Shown here piece by piece: positions 23,067-30,700 of a stretch of 32,783 nucleotides of DNA. Location of the stretch: contig CAVFCW010000018.1 in the NCBI GenBank assembly GCA_963621245.1, positions 1 to 32,783 on the forward strand, in the 5' to 3' direction. Position 1 is the stretch's first letter. Every line of letters starts with the position of its first letter. The notes under the pieces are model-generated. The model had not been told where the DNA came from. It did no database searches and saw only the letters and a list, made by a program, of their open reading frames with translations. A program made the position numbers and the translations under genes. The stretch is from SIG603 sp963621245. Lineage in GTDB: Bacteria > Bacillota > Clostridia > Oscillospirales > Acutalibacteraceae.

Positions 23067-24287
23067 GTGGCGTTACATATAATAGACGAAGCTAACAGAT
23101 GTTTGAATTGTAAAAAACCGATGTGCCGTGAGGGTTGTCCCGTACACACCGAGATACCGCACATCATATCTTTGTTCAAGGAAAACAAACTCATGGAGGC
23201 GGGCGAGGAGCTATTTGAAAACAATCCGATGTCCGTCATTTGTGCGACTGTTTGCAATCACGAGAAGCAGTGTGCGGGTCATTGCGTACTCGGAAGAAAA
23301 GGAAATCCCGTTCATTTTTCAAGCATCGAGCAGTATATTTCCGATATGTATCTTGAAAGAATGAAGGTTCAGAGGAAAGAGTCGAGAAACAAGAGAGTTG
23401 CCGTAATCGGAGCGGGCCCCGCCGGAATGACGGTTGCTATTTTGCTTGCAAAAGAGGGGTACGACATCACCGTTTTTGAATGGAAAGATAAAATCGGCGG
23501 AATTATGCAGTACGGCATACCGGAATTTCGTCTGCCTAAAACTGTTCTCGACAGATACAAAACGAGAATGGAAGAACTCGGAATACAGATACGCCCCAAC
23601 ACAACTATCGGCGCAGTATTCTATATAGATGATTTGCTGAAAGACGGATATTCGAGCGTGTTTATCGGCACGGGCACGGGAAAGCCGAGAAGTCTCGGAA
23701 TTCAGGGTGAATGCCGTGGCAATGTTTATTTCGGAATAGATTATCTTGCAAACGCCTCATCATATAAACTCGGTAAAAAGGTCGCCGTAATCGGTATGGG
23801 CAATGCCGCAATGGATGTTGCGAGAACAGCTCTTCGAAACGGTGCCGAGAAAGTCACACTTTACGCAAGAGGAAACAACGTGACGGCAAGCGAGCACGAG
23901 GTTTCTTACGCCACACTTGACGGAGCGGATTTTTCATTCGGAATGCAGATAGTTTCGATTAACGATAAGGGCCCCGTTTTCAGAAAAACCACAATTGACG
24001 AAAACGGAAAGATTATCGCTGAAGAGGACGAGCTCGTTCAGACCGAGGCTGATTCTACAATTATTTCAATCAGTCAGGGGCCGAGAAAGAAGCTTGTCAG
24101 AACCACTTTCGGACTCGAAACGGGCGAAAAAGGACTTCTTGCGGTCGATGATAATTACATGACGACAAAGCCGGGCGTATTTGCGGCGGGAGATGTCGTC
24201 ACAGGTTCAAAGACGGTTGTCCATGCGGTGGACGGCGCAAAAAAAGCAGCCGCCGCAATGATTGAATACATGGAAAACCAAAATTAA
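23067..24287 (+). CDS. GltD-like FAD/NAD(P) oxidoreductase with N-terminal Fe-S domain
   Basis: This 406-residue protein resembles the small (beta) subunit of glutamate synthase and related electron-transfer flavoproteins. Eight cysteines near the N terminus (12, 15, 20, 24 and 59, 63, 69, 73) match the two four-Cys groups that bind iron-sulfur clusters. The FAD-binding VAVIGAGPAG is at about 111-120, and the NAD(P)-binding KKVAVIGMGNAAMDVAR is in the middle. The C-terminal GVFAAGDVVTGSKTV is the second FAD motif. The likely start is GTG 23067, with AAGGAGG 9 bases before it. No gltB lies beside it, so its electron partner is unknown; it may serve another dehydrogenase. Confidence 0.85.
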   Translation: MALHIIDEANRCLNCKKPMCREGCPVHTEIPHIISLFKENKLMEAGEELFENNPMSVICATVCNHEKQCAGHCVLGRKGNPVHFSSIEQYISDMYLERMKVQRKESRNKRVAVIGAGPAGMTVAILLAKEGYDITVFEWKDKIGGIMQYGIPEFRLPKTVLDRYKTRMEELGIQIRPNTTIGAVFYIDDLLKDGYSSVFIGTGTGKPRSLGIQGECRGNVYFGIDYLANASSYKLGKKVAVIGMGNAAMDVARTALRNGAEKVTLYARGNNVTASEHEVSYATLDGADFSFGMQIVSINDKGPVFRKTTIDENGKIIAEEDELVQTEADSTIISISQGPRKKLVRTTFGLETGEKGLLAVDDNYMTTKPGVFAAGDVVTGSKTVVHAVDGAKKAAAAMIEYMENQN

Positions 24288-24328
24288 GATTACAAGTTGC
24301 GTTAAGCACACAATAGATACACTTCCCA

Positions 24329-24367
24329 AATAGCCGTCTGAGCAATTCCCAAGCTCGGGCGGTTATT
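24329..24367 (+). repeat. 15-bp hairpin after the GltD-like gene
   Basis: AATAGCCGTCTGAGC (24329-24343) pairs with GCTCGGGCGGTTATT (24353-24367), with three G-T pairs. No T-run follows, so it may be a weak terminator, a protective 3' structure or an extragenic palindrome. Confidence 0.5.
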
Positions 24368-24464
24368 GCGTTCTCCTATAATTTGCGGAATCACAGAAAA
24401 CTTAAATAAATCTTGCAAAAAGCCCGTAAAATCGAAATATCACGTGCATAAATCAAACATTTAA

Positions 24465-24493
24465 TTGACTTTTTCACAAACTCAAATTATAAT
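24465..24493 (+). promoter_or_regulatory. Strong promoter of greA-lysS
   Basis: TTGACT (24465-24470) and TATAAT (24488-24493) with a 17-base spacer are near consensus. Transcription should start near 24500, giving a leader of about 170 bases. The sequence after the -10 box shares TATAATCA and TGTGCGGA with the purE promoter. Confidence 0.88.
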
Positions 24494-24546
24494 CATATGT
24501 GCGGAAGTCCCACCTAATAAAACGGCGGGCTTCTTTGTGTAGTTGC

Positions 24547-24596
24547 AATCGTTCGCACACTCTGCTTTTACAAGTTAAGCAGAGTGTGCTCCGATT
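24547..24596 (+). ncRNA. Structured leader element shared with the pur leader, copy 2
   Basis: The predicted fold is AATCG/CGATT (24547-24551 with 24592-24596), an internal loop TTC/TC, GCACACTC/GAGTGTGC (24555-24562 with 24582-24589), a T-A pair, and GCTT/AAGC (24564-24567 with 24577-24580) around a 9-base loop. Flanking bases (TTGC before, TA after) also match the copy at 3418-3468. A preceding hairpin, GAAGTCC / GGGCTTC (about 24504-24533), takes the place of the pur hairpin series. No T-run follows the element. Confidence 0.6.
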
Positions 24597-24637
24597 TACA
24601 TATACCCTTACAAAAGATTATTATTTGAAAGGAAGCA

Positions 24638-24670
24638 GTGAGCATCTGCCTCTGCTAAATGGTGAAATAA
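24638..24670 (+). other. Two tiny in-frame ORFs directly before greA
   Basis: GTG at 24638 has GAAAGGAAG in front and reads MSICLC before TAA at 24656. ATG at 24659 follows at once (ATG GTG AAA TAA), and the greA ATG at 24671 follows that stop at once. All three are in one frame. They could act by reinitiation, or be chance, since GGTGA at 24661-24665 can serve greA directly. Confidence 0.3.
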
Positions 24671-25189
24671 ATGGCAAAACAGTATTTTGTTACAGAAGAA
24701 GGCAAACAGGCTCTCGAGAAAGAGTACGAGCAGCTGGTTACAGTCGGAAGAAAAGAAGCTGCCGAGAAACTTAAAGTCGCAAGAAGCTTCGGCGACCTTT
24801 CCGAGAACTCTGAGTACGACGAGGCTAAGAACGATCAGGCTATTCTTGAGGCAAGAATTGCCGACCTCGAGGTTATGCTCAAAAACGCTGTTATCGTTAA
24901 CGAGGACGATATCGATTCAAGCGTTGTAAACGTCGGTTCTTTCGTCAAAGTTAACGTTGAGAGACCGAACGGACAGATCAGAACAAATAAAATTTACGAG
25001 ATAGTAAGCACAAATCAGGCTAATCCGAGACTTGACAAGATAAGCGACGATTCTCCCATCGGCAAGGCTTTGATGGGCAAGAAAGTCGGTGCGGTTGTCG
25101 AAGTTGAGACACCCAGAGGATTAAGCAAGCTCCTCATCATTGAGGTAAGCCGTGAAAAGATAGAGCAGGAGAATAAGTATGGCGAATAA
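24671..25189 (+). CDS. greA: Transcription elongation factor GreA
   Basis: GreA rescues backtracked RNA polymerase by stimulating transcript cleavage. The 172-residue protein has the N-terminal coiled coil (about 8-75) with the tip motif GDLSENSEYDEAKNDQ, including the acidic residues that act in the polymerase channel. The C-terminal FKBP-like domain ends in DSPIGKALMGKKVGAVVEVETPRG. It is slightly longer than the usual 158-160 residues because of a C-terminal tail. The ribosome site GGTGA lies 5 bases before the ATG. The 3' end overlaps the lysS start by 11 bases, so the two are translated together. Confidence 0.95.
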   Translation: MAKQYFVTEEGKQALEKEYEQLVTVGRKEAAEKLKVARSFGDLSENSEYDEAKNDQAILEARIADLEVMLKNAVIVNEDDIDSSVVNVGSFVKVNVERPNGQIRTNKIYEIVSTNQANPRLDKISDDSPIGKALMGKKVGAVVEVETPRGLSKLLIIEVSREKIEQENKYGE

Positions 25190-26777
25190 TAACGCTCAGC
25201 AGGATATCAATCAGCTTCTTAAGAACAGAAGAACCAAGCTTCAGAACCTTCAGGAGGCAGGCAAGGATCCTTTTAAGATTACAAGTTACGACCAGACTCA
25301 TCACACAGATGAGGTAAAGTCGCTTTATACCGCTCACGAAGATGAGCTTTTGGCCGGAAGAGAGCCCGTTTCGACAGAGGGCCTCGACGAGCAGGCAGCA
25401 AAAGAGGCTGTCAATAACGACTACAACGAGCGCAGAGCAATTATGGACGCAAGTCCCATTCATGTTTCTGTAGCCGGAAGAATGATGTTCAAGCGTGTTA
25501 TGGGCAAGGCATCTTTCTGCAACCTCAAGGACCTCAAGGGATCCATTCAGGTTTATGTCGCAAGAGACGCTATAGGCGAGGAGTCCTATGCCGACTTTAA
25601 GAAAGCCGATATCGGCGATATTTACGGCGTAAAGGGTTATGCTTTCAGAACAAAGACGGGCGAAATCTCAATTCACGCAGAGGAGCTCACACTTCTCTCA
25701 AAGAGCCTTCAGATTCTTCCCGAGAAGTTCCACGGCTTGACCGATACCGACACTCGTTATCGCCAGAGATACGTCGACCTCATCATGAATGATGACAGCA
25801 AGGACGTGTTCCTCAAGAGATCCAAGATTATCCGTGAGATCAGAAACTTCCTCGATTCAAGAAACTTCATCGAGGTTGAAACTCCTACGCTCGTTTCCAA
25901 TGCCGGCGGCGCTGCAGCAAGACCGTTTGAGACTCATTACAACGCTCTTGACGAGGATGTTAAGCTTAGAATTTCTCTCGAGCTTTACTTAAAGAGACTT
26001 ATCGTCGGCGGCCTTGAGAGAGTTTTCGAAATCGGCAGAGTTTACCGCAACGAGGGTGTTGACACAAGACACAACCCCGAGTTCACGCTCATGGAGCTTT
26101 ATCAGGCATACACCGATTATAACGGAATGATGGAGCTCACAGAGAGCATGTTCCGTTATCTCGCAGAAAAGGTTTGCGGAACCACTCAGATTACTTACGG
26201 CGAGCATGTTCTTGATTTCGGTAAGCCGTTCAGAAGACTCACAATGAACGACGCAATCAAGGAGTATGCCGGAGTAGATTTTGACGCAGTTAAGTCTGAC
26301 GAAGAGGCAAAGAAGCTCGCTGACGAGCATCACATCGAGTACGAGGCAAGACACACAAAGGGCGATATAATCAACCTGTTCTTTGAGGAGTACTGCGAGA
26401 AGAATCTCATTCAGCCGACATTTATCATGGATCATCCGCTTGCAATTTCTCCGCTCACGAAGAAGAAGCTGAACGATCCGGAGAAGGTTGAGAGATTCGA
26501 GCTTTTCATCAACACGTGGGAGATGTGCAACGCATATTCCGAGCTCAATGACCCGATTGATCAGAGAGAGAGATTTGCACAGCAGGACGCAAATGCAGCC
26601 GCAGGCGACGAAGAGGCTCAGCACACGGACGAGGACTTCCTTAATGCGCTTGAGATCGGTATGCCCCCAACGGGCGGTATCGGCTACGGCATAGACAGAC
26701 TTGTCATGCTTCTCACAAACAGCCCGGCGATAAGAGATGTTTTGCTCTTCCCGACGATGAAATCTTTGGAGAAGTAA
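25179..26777 (+). CDS. lysS: Lysyl-tRNA synthetase, class II
   Basis: LysS charges tRNA-Lys with lysine. The 532-residue protein has an N-terminal OB-fold anticodon-binding domain (about 85-195, including VAGRMMFKRVMGKASFCNLKD) and a class II catalytic core. Motif 2 is in FEIGRVYRNEGVDTRHNPEF and motif 3 in GIGYGIDRLVMLL near the C terminus. ERFELFINTWEMCNAYSELN, typical of LysRS, is also present. AGGAGA lies in front of the start inside greA. No T-box leader is present; expression depends on the greA promoter. It is the last clear housekeeping gene before the accessory region. Confidence 0.96.
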   Translation: MANNNAQQDINQLLKNRRTKLQNLQEAGKDPFKITSYDQTHHTDEVKSLYTAHEDELLAGREPVSTEGLDEQAAKEAVNNDYNERRAIMDASPIHVSVAGRMMFKRVMGKASFCNLKDLKGSIQVYVARDAIGEESYADFKKADIGDIYGVKGYAFRTKTGEISIHAEELTLLSKSLQILPEKFHGLTDTDTRYRQRYVDLIMNDDSKDVFLKRSKIIREIRNFLDSRNFIEVETPTLVSNAGGAAARPFETHYNALDEDVKLRISLELYLKRLIVGGLERVFEIGRVYRNEGVDTRHNPEFTLMELYQAYTDYNGMMELTESMFRYLAEKVCGTTQITYGEHVLDFGKPFRRLTMNDAIKEYAGVDFDAVKSDEEAKKLADEHHIEYEARHTKGDIINLFFEEYCEKNLIQPTFIMDHPLAISPLTKKKLNDPEKVERFELFINTWEMCNAYSELNDPIDQRERFAQQDANAAAGDEEAQHTDEDFLNALEIGMPPTGGIGYGIDRLVMLLTNSPAIRDVLLFPTMKSLEK

Positions 26778-26821
26778 AACCCAGTATTTATGCGGGTTTC
26801 CAAGCTTTTATATGTAAGTTC

Positions 26822-26852
26822 TACCAAAAGATTTACCAAAAGTGATTTGGTA
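26822..26852. repeat. TACCAAAAG tandem and inverted repeat after lysS
   Basis: TACCAAAAG occurs at 26822-26830 and 26834-26842. The second copy forms a 7-bp inverted repeat with TTTGGTA (26846-26852) around AGTGA. It lies at the change from housekeeping genes to the accessory region, so it could be the trace of a mobile element end. No matching second end is inside the window. Confidence 0.4.
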
Positions 26853-26884
26853 CGAACAGCAATACAGCAGAATAGATAAAATTA

Positions 26885-26926
26885 AACTCTCAGAGAATGG
26901 TAAAACATTTTCCGAGAGTTATTTTT
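26885..26926 (+). terminator. Intrinsic terminator between lysS and tnpV
   Basis: AACTCTC (26885-26891) pairs with GAGAGTT (26914-26920). The stem continues inward with AATG/CATT after mismatches, and a five-T run follows at 26922-26926. It is the best candidate for the end of the greA-lysS transcript. A weaker hairpin, AAACCC / GGGTTT, lies at 26777-26799. Confidence 0.7.
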
Positions 26927-27020
26927 ATGTCCCAAGAACTGCAAATCCAAAATCCGCACATTCGCAATCGTTTCAGATTCACGCTACAATGTGATTACAA
27001 TAAATTCAGGAGGGCTGATT

Positions 27021-27371
27021 ATGAATGTGCAGTACGAACAGCAAGGTGATTTCCTTATCCCTTGCGTAAGAACCAAGGAACAGAAAGAAATACATTTAGG
27101 CGTGTGGGCAGACCGCCACAGACGATACCTTAAGGAACATCACAAGGTCAGATATTACAATCTTCTCACTAGCGAAAAGCTCTACGATTACCTTGCAGAC
27201 ATCGAGGAGCAAGCGGAGAATATGTTCCTTCGGCTGGTAGATGAACTTGCCGAAAAAGAAAATGTAACGGAAGCTCTCAAGGCTGAAAATGCTATGGAGT
27301 GGGTGCGTAAGATGAATAATATCAGAAACCGAGCGGCGGAGATTGTGAATACTGAGGTTATTTATAACTGA
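27021..27371 (+). CDS. tnpV: TnpV-like transposon-encoded protein
   Basis: The 116-residue protein resembles TnpV, a small protein found in Tn4451-type mobilizable transposons of clostridia and often left as a remnant in gut Firmicutes. Recognised segments are the N terminus MNVQYEQQGDFLIP, the central RHRRYLKEHHKVRYYNLLTS and the end MNNIRNRAAEIVNTEVIY. ATG 27021 has AGGAGGG in front; an upstream in-frame ATG at 26991 lacks one. No recombinase (TnpX) or mobilisation gene lies beside it, so the element is either a relic or extends beyond what is seen. Its biochemical role is not known to me. A strong terminator follows. Confidence 0.8.
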   Translation: MNVQYEQQGDFLIPCVRTKEQKEIHLGVWADRHRRYLKEHHKVRYYNLLTSEKLYDYLADIEEQAENMFLRLVDELAEKENVTEALKAENAMEWVRKMNNIRNRAAEIVNTEVIYN

Positions 27372-27397
27372 TGGATAATTGAATAATAGTGGATTTA

Positions 27398-27434
27398 GGG
27401 CAAGTAGAGAGAAATCTCTGCTTGTCCTTTTTTT
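27398..27434 (+). terminator. Strong intrinsic terminator after tnpV
   Basis: GGGCAAGTAGAGA (27398-27410) pairs with TCTCTGCTTGTCC (27415-27427) over 13 bp with two G-T pairs and a GAAA loop, followed by seven T. It separates tnpV from the restriction locus. Confidence 0.93.
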
Positions 27435-27466
27435 GCGACAGCTAATTTGCGGACACACCCAATCCG

Positions 27467-27495
27467 TTGCAAAATTCACTAAATCGTGATATAAT
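27467..27495 (+). promoter_or_regulatory. Promoter of the restriction-modification locus
   Basis: TTGCAA (27467-27472) and TATAAT (27490-27495) are separated by 17 bases. It is the only good promoter seen before hsdR, so the small regulator gene and hsdRMS are probably one transcript. Confidence 0.75.
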
Positions 27496-27517
27496 ACTTC
27501 TCATAATTATGTATTAT
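27491..27517. promoter_or_regulatory. Nested palindromes over the start region (candidate operator)
   Basis: ATAATAC (27491-27497) is inverted as GTATTAT (27511-27517). Inside lies the perfect palindrome CATAATTATG (27502-27511). They overlap the -10 box and the expected start of transcription. The gene right after encodes a Cro/CI-type protein, so autoregulation is plausible. Confidence 0.5.
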
Positions 27518-27538
27518 CGGAAGTTTGGAGGTTTTGCC

Positions 27539-27748
27539 ATGAGAGTTTGTTACGATAAGCTGTTTCATATGATGATTGACCGTAAATTGACAACATCACA
27601 GTTGATGAAAATGTGTGGATTCAGTGCAAATATCATCACAAGACTGAAAAAGAATGAATATATATCAATGGAAAGTCTTGGAAAACTGTGCAAGGAATTG
27701 GATTGCAAAGTGGATGACATACTTACCTTTGAATACGACGAAAGCTAA
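27539..27748 (+). CDS. Small Cro/CI-type helix-turn-helix regulator
   Basis: This 69-residue protein is almost entirely one Cro/CI-type DNA-binding domain of the YozG-like kind. The helix-turn-helix runs through LTTSQLMKMCGFSANIITRLKKN (about 18-40), followed by the typical ISMESLGKLCKELDCKVDDILTF. ATG 27539 is chosen because GGAGGT (27527-27532) lies 6 bases before it and the domain starts right there. The gene ends 13 bases before hsdR, whose ribosome site overlaps its stop. It probably controls the hsd operon in the manner of a controller protein, with the palindromes at 27491-27517 as target; this is inferred from position. Confidence 0.85.
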   Translation: MRVCYDKLFHMMIDRKLTTSQLMKMCGFSANIITRLKKNEYISMESLGKLCKELDCKVDDILTFEYDES

Positions 27749-27761
27749 GGAGGAGAAAAGC

Positions 27762-30700
27762 ATGAAATCTAATTTTGATTTTTTGAGCAAGGATTTTCCC
27801 GTATTAGCGAATTTCGGAAAACTGGCAGAGCAATACTGCTTTTCTGATGCTAATTCATGCTTAATTAAACTGGGTATGATAGGTGAGACAATTGTTAATC
27901 TGATGTTTACCTACGATGGTATTGATTTTCCATATGATAATACCGCTGTTACCCGTATTGATACCCTTATGCGTGAGGGGTTACTTACCCGTGACCTTTG
28001 TGACATTCTCCATGCTATAAGAAAAGCCCGTAACAAAGCTACCCACGAAAATTACGGTTCTTCTGATGAAGGAAAGACCCTTTTGCAAATGACATACAGT
28101 CTCTGCGAATGGTTTATGCAGACCTACGGAGATTGGAATTATCAGAATCAACCGTTCGTTATGCCTGTTGAAGCTTCAGCAACAGAACCTATAGTCGTTG
28201 ATAAGGAACAGGAAAAGAAAATTGAGGAAACCCTGACGAAAGAAGCAGAAAAGACAGCAGCGTCTGCGCCTAAGGTCGCTCAGGAAGATCGTAAAAAACA
28301 ATCAGCCTTGGCAGCCGGAAAACGTCAGAAGTCTGAGGCTGAAACACGCTATCTTATTGATGAGCAGCTTCGCAAAGTTGGTTGGGATGCTGATACAGAA
28401 CAGCTAAGATATTCTAAAGGCACTCGTCCGGAAAAAGGTCGAAATATGGCAATAGCTGAATGGCCCACCGATTCACTGGTGGGCAATAGGGGCTATGCCG
28501 ATTATGCATTATTTGAGGGAACGGAACTTGTTGCCATAATTGAAGCAAAGGCAATTCATAAGGATATTCCTTCGGTTATTGATTATCAGTGCAAAGAATA
28601 CTCTATGCTTATTCGAGAAGAAGATAAGCAATATCAGATTGATACTTGGGGCAAGTATAAAGTACCGTTTACTTTTGCTACAAACGGCAGACCATATCTG
28701 GAGCAGTATAAGACAAAATCAGGTATTTGGTTCTTAGATTTGCGTAAATCTTATAATCCGCCAAGAGCATTACAGGGATGGATGAGTCCTGACGGAATTA
28801 AAGAGCTTTTGACACAGGACATAGAGCGGAAGAATGAAAACCTGAAGCAAATGTCATATGATTTTTTGACAGATAAAGATGGTTTGAATTTGAGACTTTA
28901 TCAGCTTAATGCGATTAAAGCGGCAGAAAATGCAGTTATTGATGGCAAGCAAAGTGTTCTGCTTGCTATGGCAACTGGAACAGGAAAGACAAGAACTGTT
29001 CTTGGAATGATATATCGTTTCTTAAAAACAGACAGATTTCACAGAATTTTATTCCTTGTTGACAGAACATCACTCGGCGAACAGGCTCAGGATGTTTTTG
29101 AGGAAGTTAAGCTTGAAGACCTTATGACTCTTGATGAGATTTATAATATCAAAGGGCTTGAAGATAAGGAAATTGATAAAGAGACCCGTATTCATATTGC
29201 TACTGTGCAAAGTATGGTAAAACGTATTCTGTACAATGCTGAAGATACAATGCCGGCAGTTTCTGATTATGACCTGATTATAGTAGATGAAGCACATCGA
29301 GGATATATTCTTGATAAAGAGATGGCAGAGGATGAACTGCTCTATCGTGACCAGATAGATTATCAGAGTAAATACCGCACAGTTATCGAATACTTTGATG
29401 CTGTTAAGATTGCACTTACTGCTACTCCGGCATTACAGACCACAGAGATTTTTGGCGAACCTGTATTTAAGTATACATATCGTGAAGCAGTTATCGAAGG
29501 TTACCTTGTAGACCATGACGCACCTCATGAATTGAAAACAAAGCTCAGCAGTGAGGGGATTCACTATAAATCCGGCGATACGGTTACAACCTATGACCCT
29601 GTAACCGGAGAACTTACTAACAGCGAGCTTCTGGATGATGAACTGGATTTCGATATTGAAGCATTTAACAGAAAAGTAATTACAGAGTCGTTTAACAGAA
29701 CTGTACTTGAAGAAATTGCCCGTGATATAGACCCTGAATCACCCGAAGAACAGGGTAAAACGCTTATCTATGCTGTAAATGACCAACACGCTGATATGAT
29801 TGTATCTATCCTTAAGGAAATCTATGCAGAAACTGGTGTAGATAATGACGCAATTATGAAAATTACGGGAAGCGTTGGCGGCGGAAACAAGAAGAAAGTT
29901 CAGGAAGCTATTAAGCGTTTTAAGAATGAACGCTATCCGAGTATAGTTGTTACCGTTGATTTGCTTACAACAGGAATTGATGTGCCTGAAATTACCACAT
30001 TGGTGTTTATGCGTCGAGTAAAGTCTCGTATTCTTTTTGAGCAGATGCTCGGACGTGCAACAAGACTTTGCCCTGATATTCACAAAACTCATTTTGAAAT
30101 CTATGACCCTGTTGGAGTCTATGATTCACTTGAGCCTGTTAATACTATGAAACCTGTTGTTACAGACCCAAGCACAACATTTGTGCAGCTTATCGAGGGA
30201 TTGGAAGTTCTTGATAACGAGGAAAAGGTTAAAAATCAAATCAACCAAATTATCGCAAAGCTTCAGCGTAAAAAACGCAAAATGAGTAGCAAAATGGAAA
30301 CTCATTTTGTTGATATGTCCGGTGGACTTAAGCCTGATGAATATATCAAAAAGCTTGAAAATGAGCCTACCGATACGGCAAAGAACAGAATCCTTGCAAA
30401 TAAAGAGCTTTTTAAACTGCTTGATGAAAAGAAAGGTCATGGCAGCAGACCGGTTGTAATATCAGACAAGGAAGATGAGATGGTCAGTCATACCCGTGGT
30501 TATGGTAACAGTGAAAGACCAGAAGATTATCTTGACGCATTTTCATCATATGTAAAGACAAATATGAATGAAATAGCGGCTTTAAATATTGTCTGCACAA
30601 GACCTAAAGACCTTACCCGTGAAGACCTGAAATCTCTGCGTTTAACATTAGACAGGGAGGGATTTACACAACAGCAGCTTAATACTGCAATTTCTCAGAT

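Noticed and set aside
24500..24670. T-box leader for lysS
   Set aside because: No T-box sequence, specifier loop or terminator/antiterminator pair is visible, and greA lies between the leader and lysS.
25989..26624. 211-codon open frame on the minus strand within lysS
   Set aside because: It is antisense to the conserved class II synthetase core and has no support of its own.
27654..27761. Longer HsdR starting at 27654
   Set aside because: This would overlap the small HTH gene in another frame. ATG 27762 has a much better ribosome site and begins the N-terminal domain cleanly.
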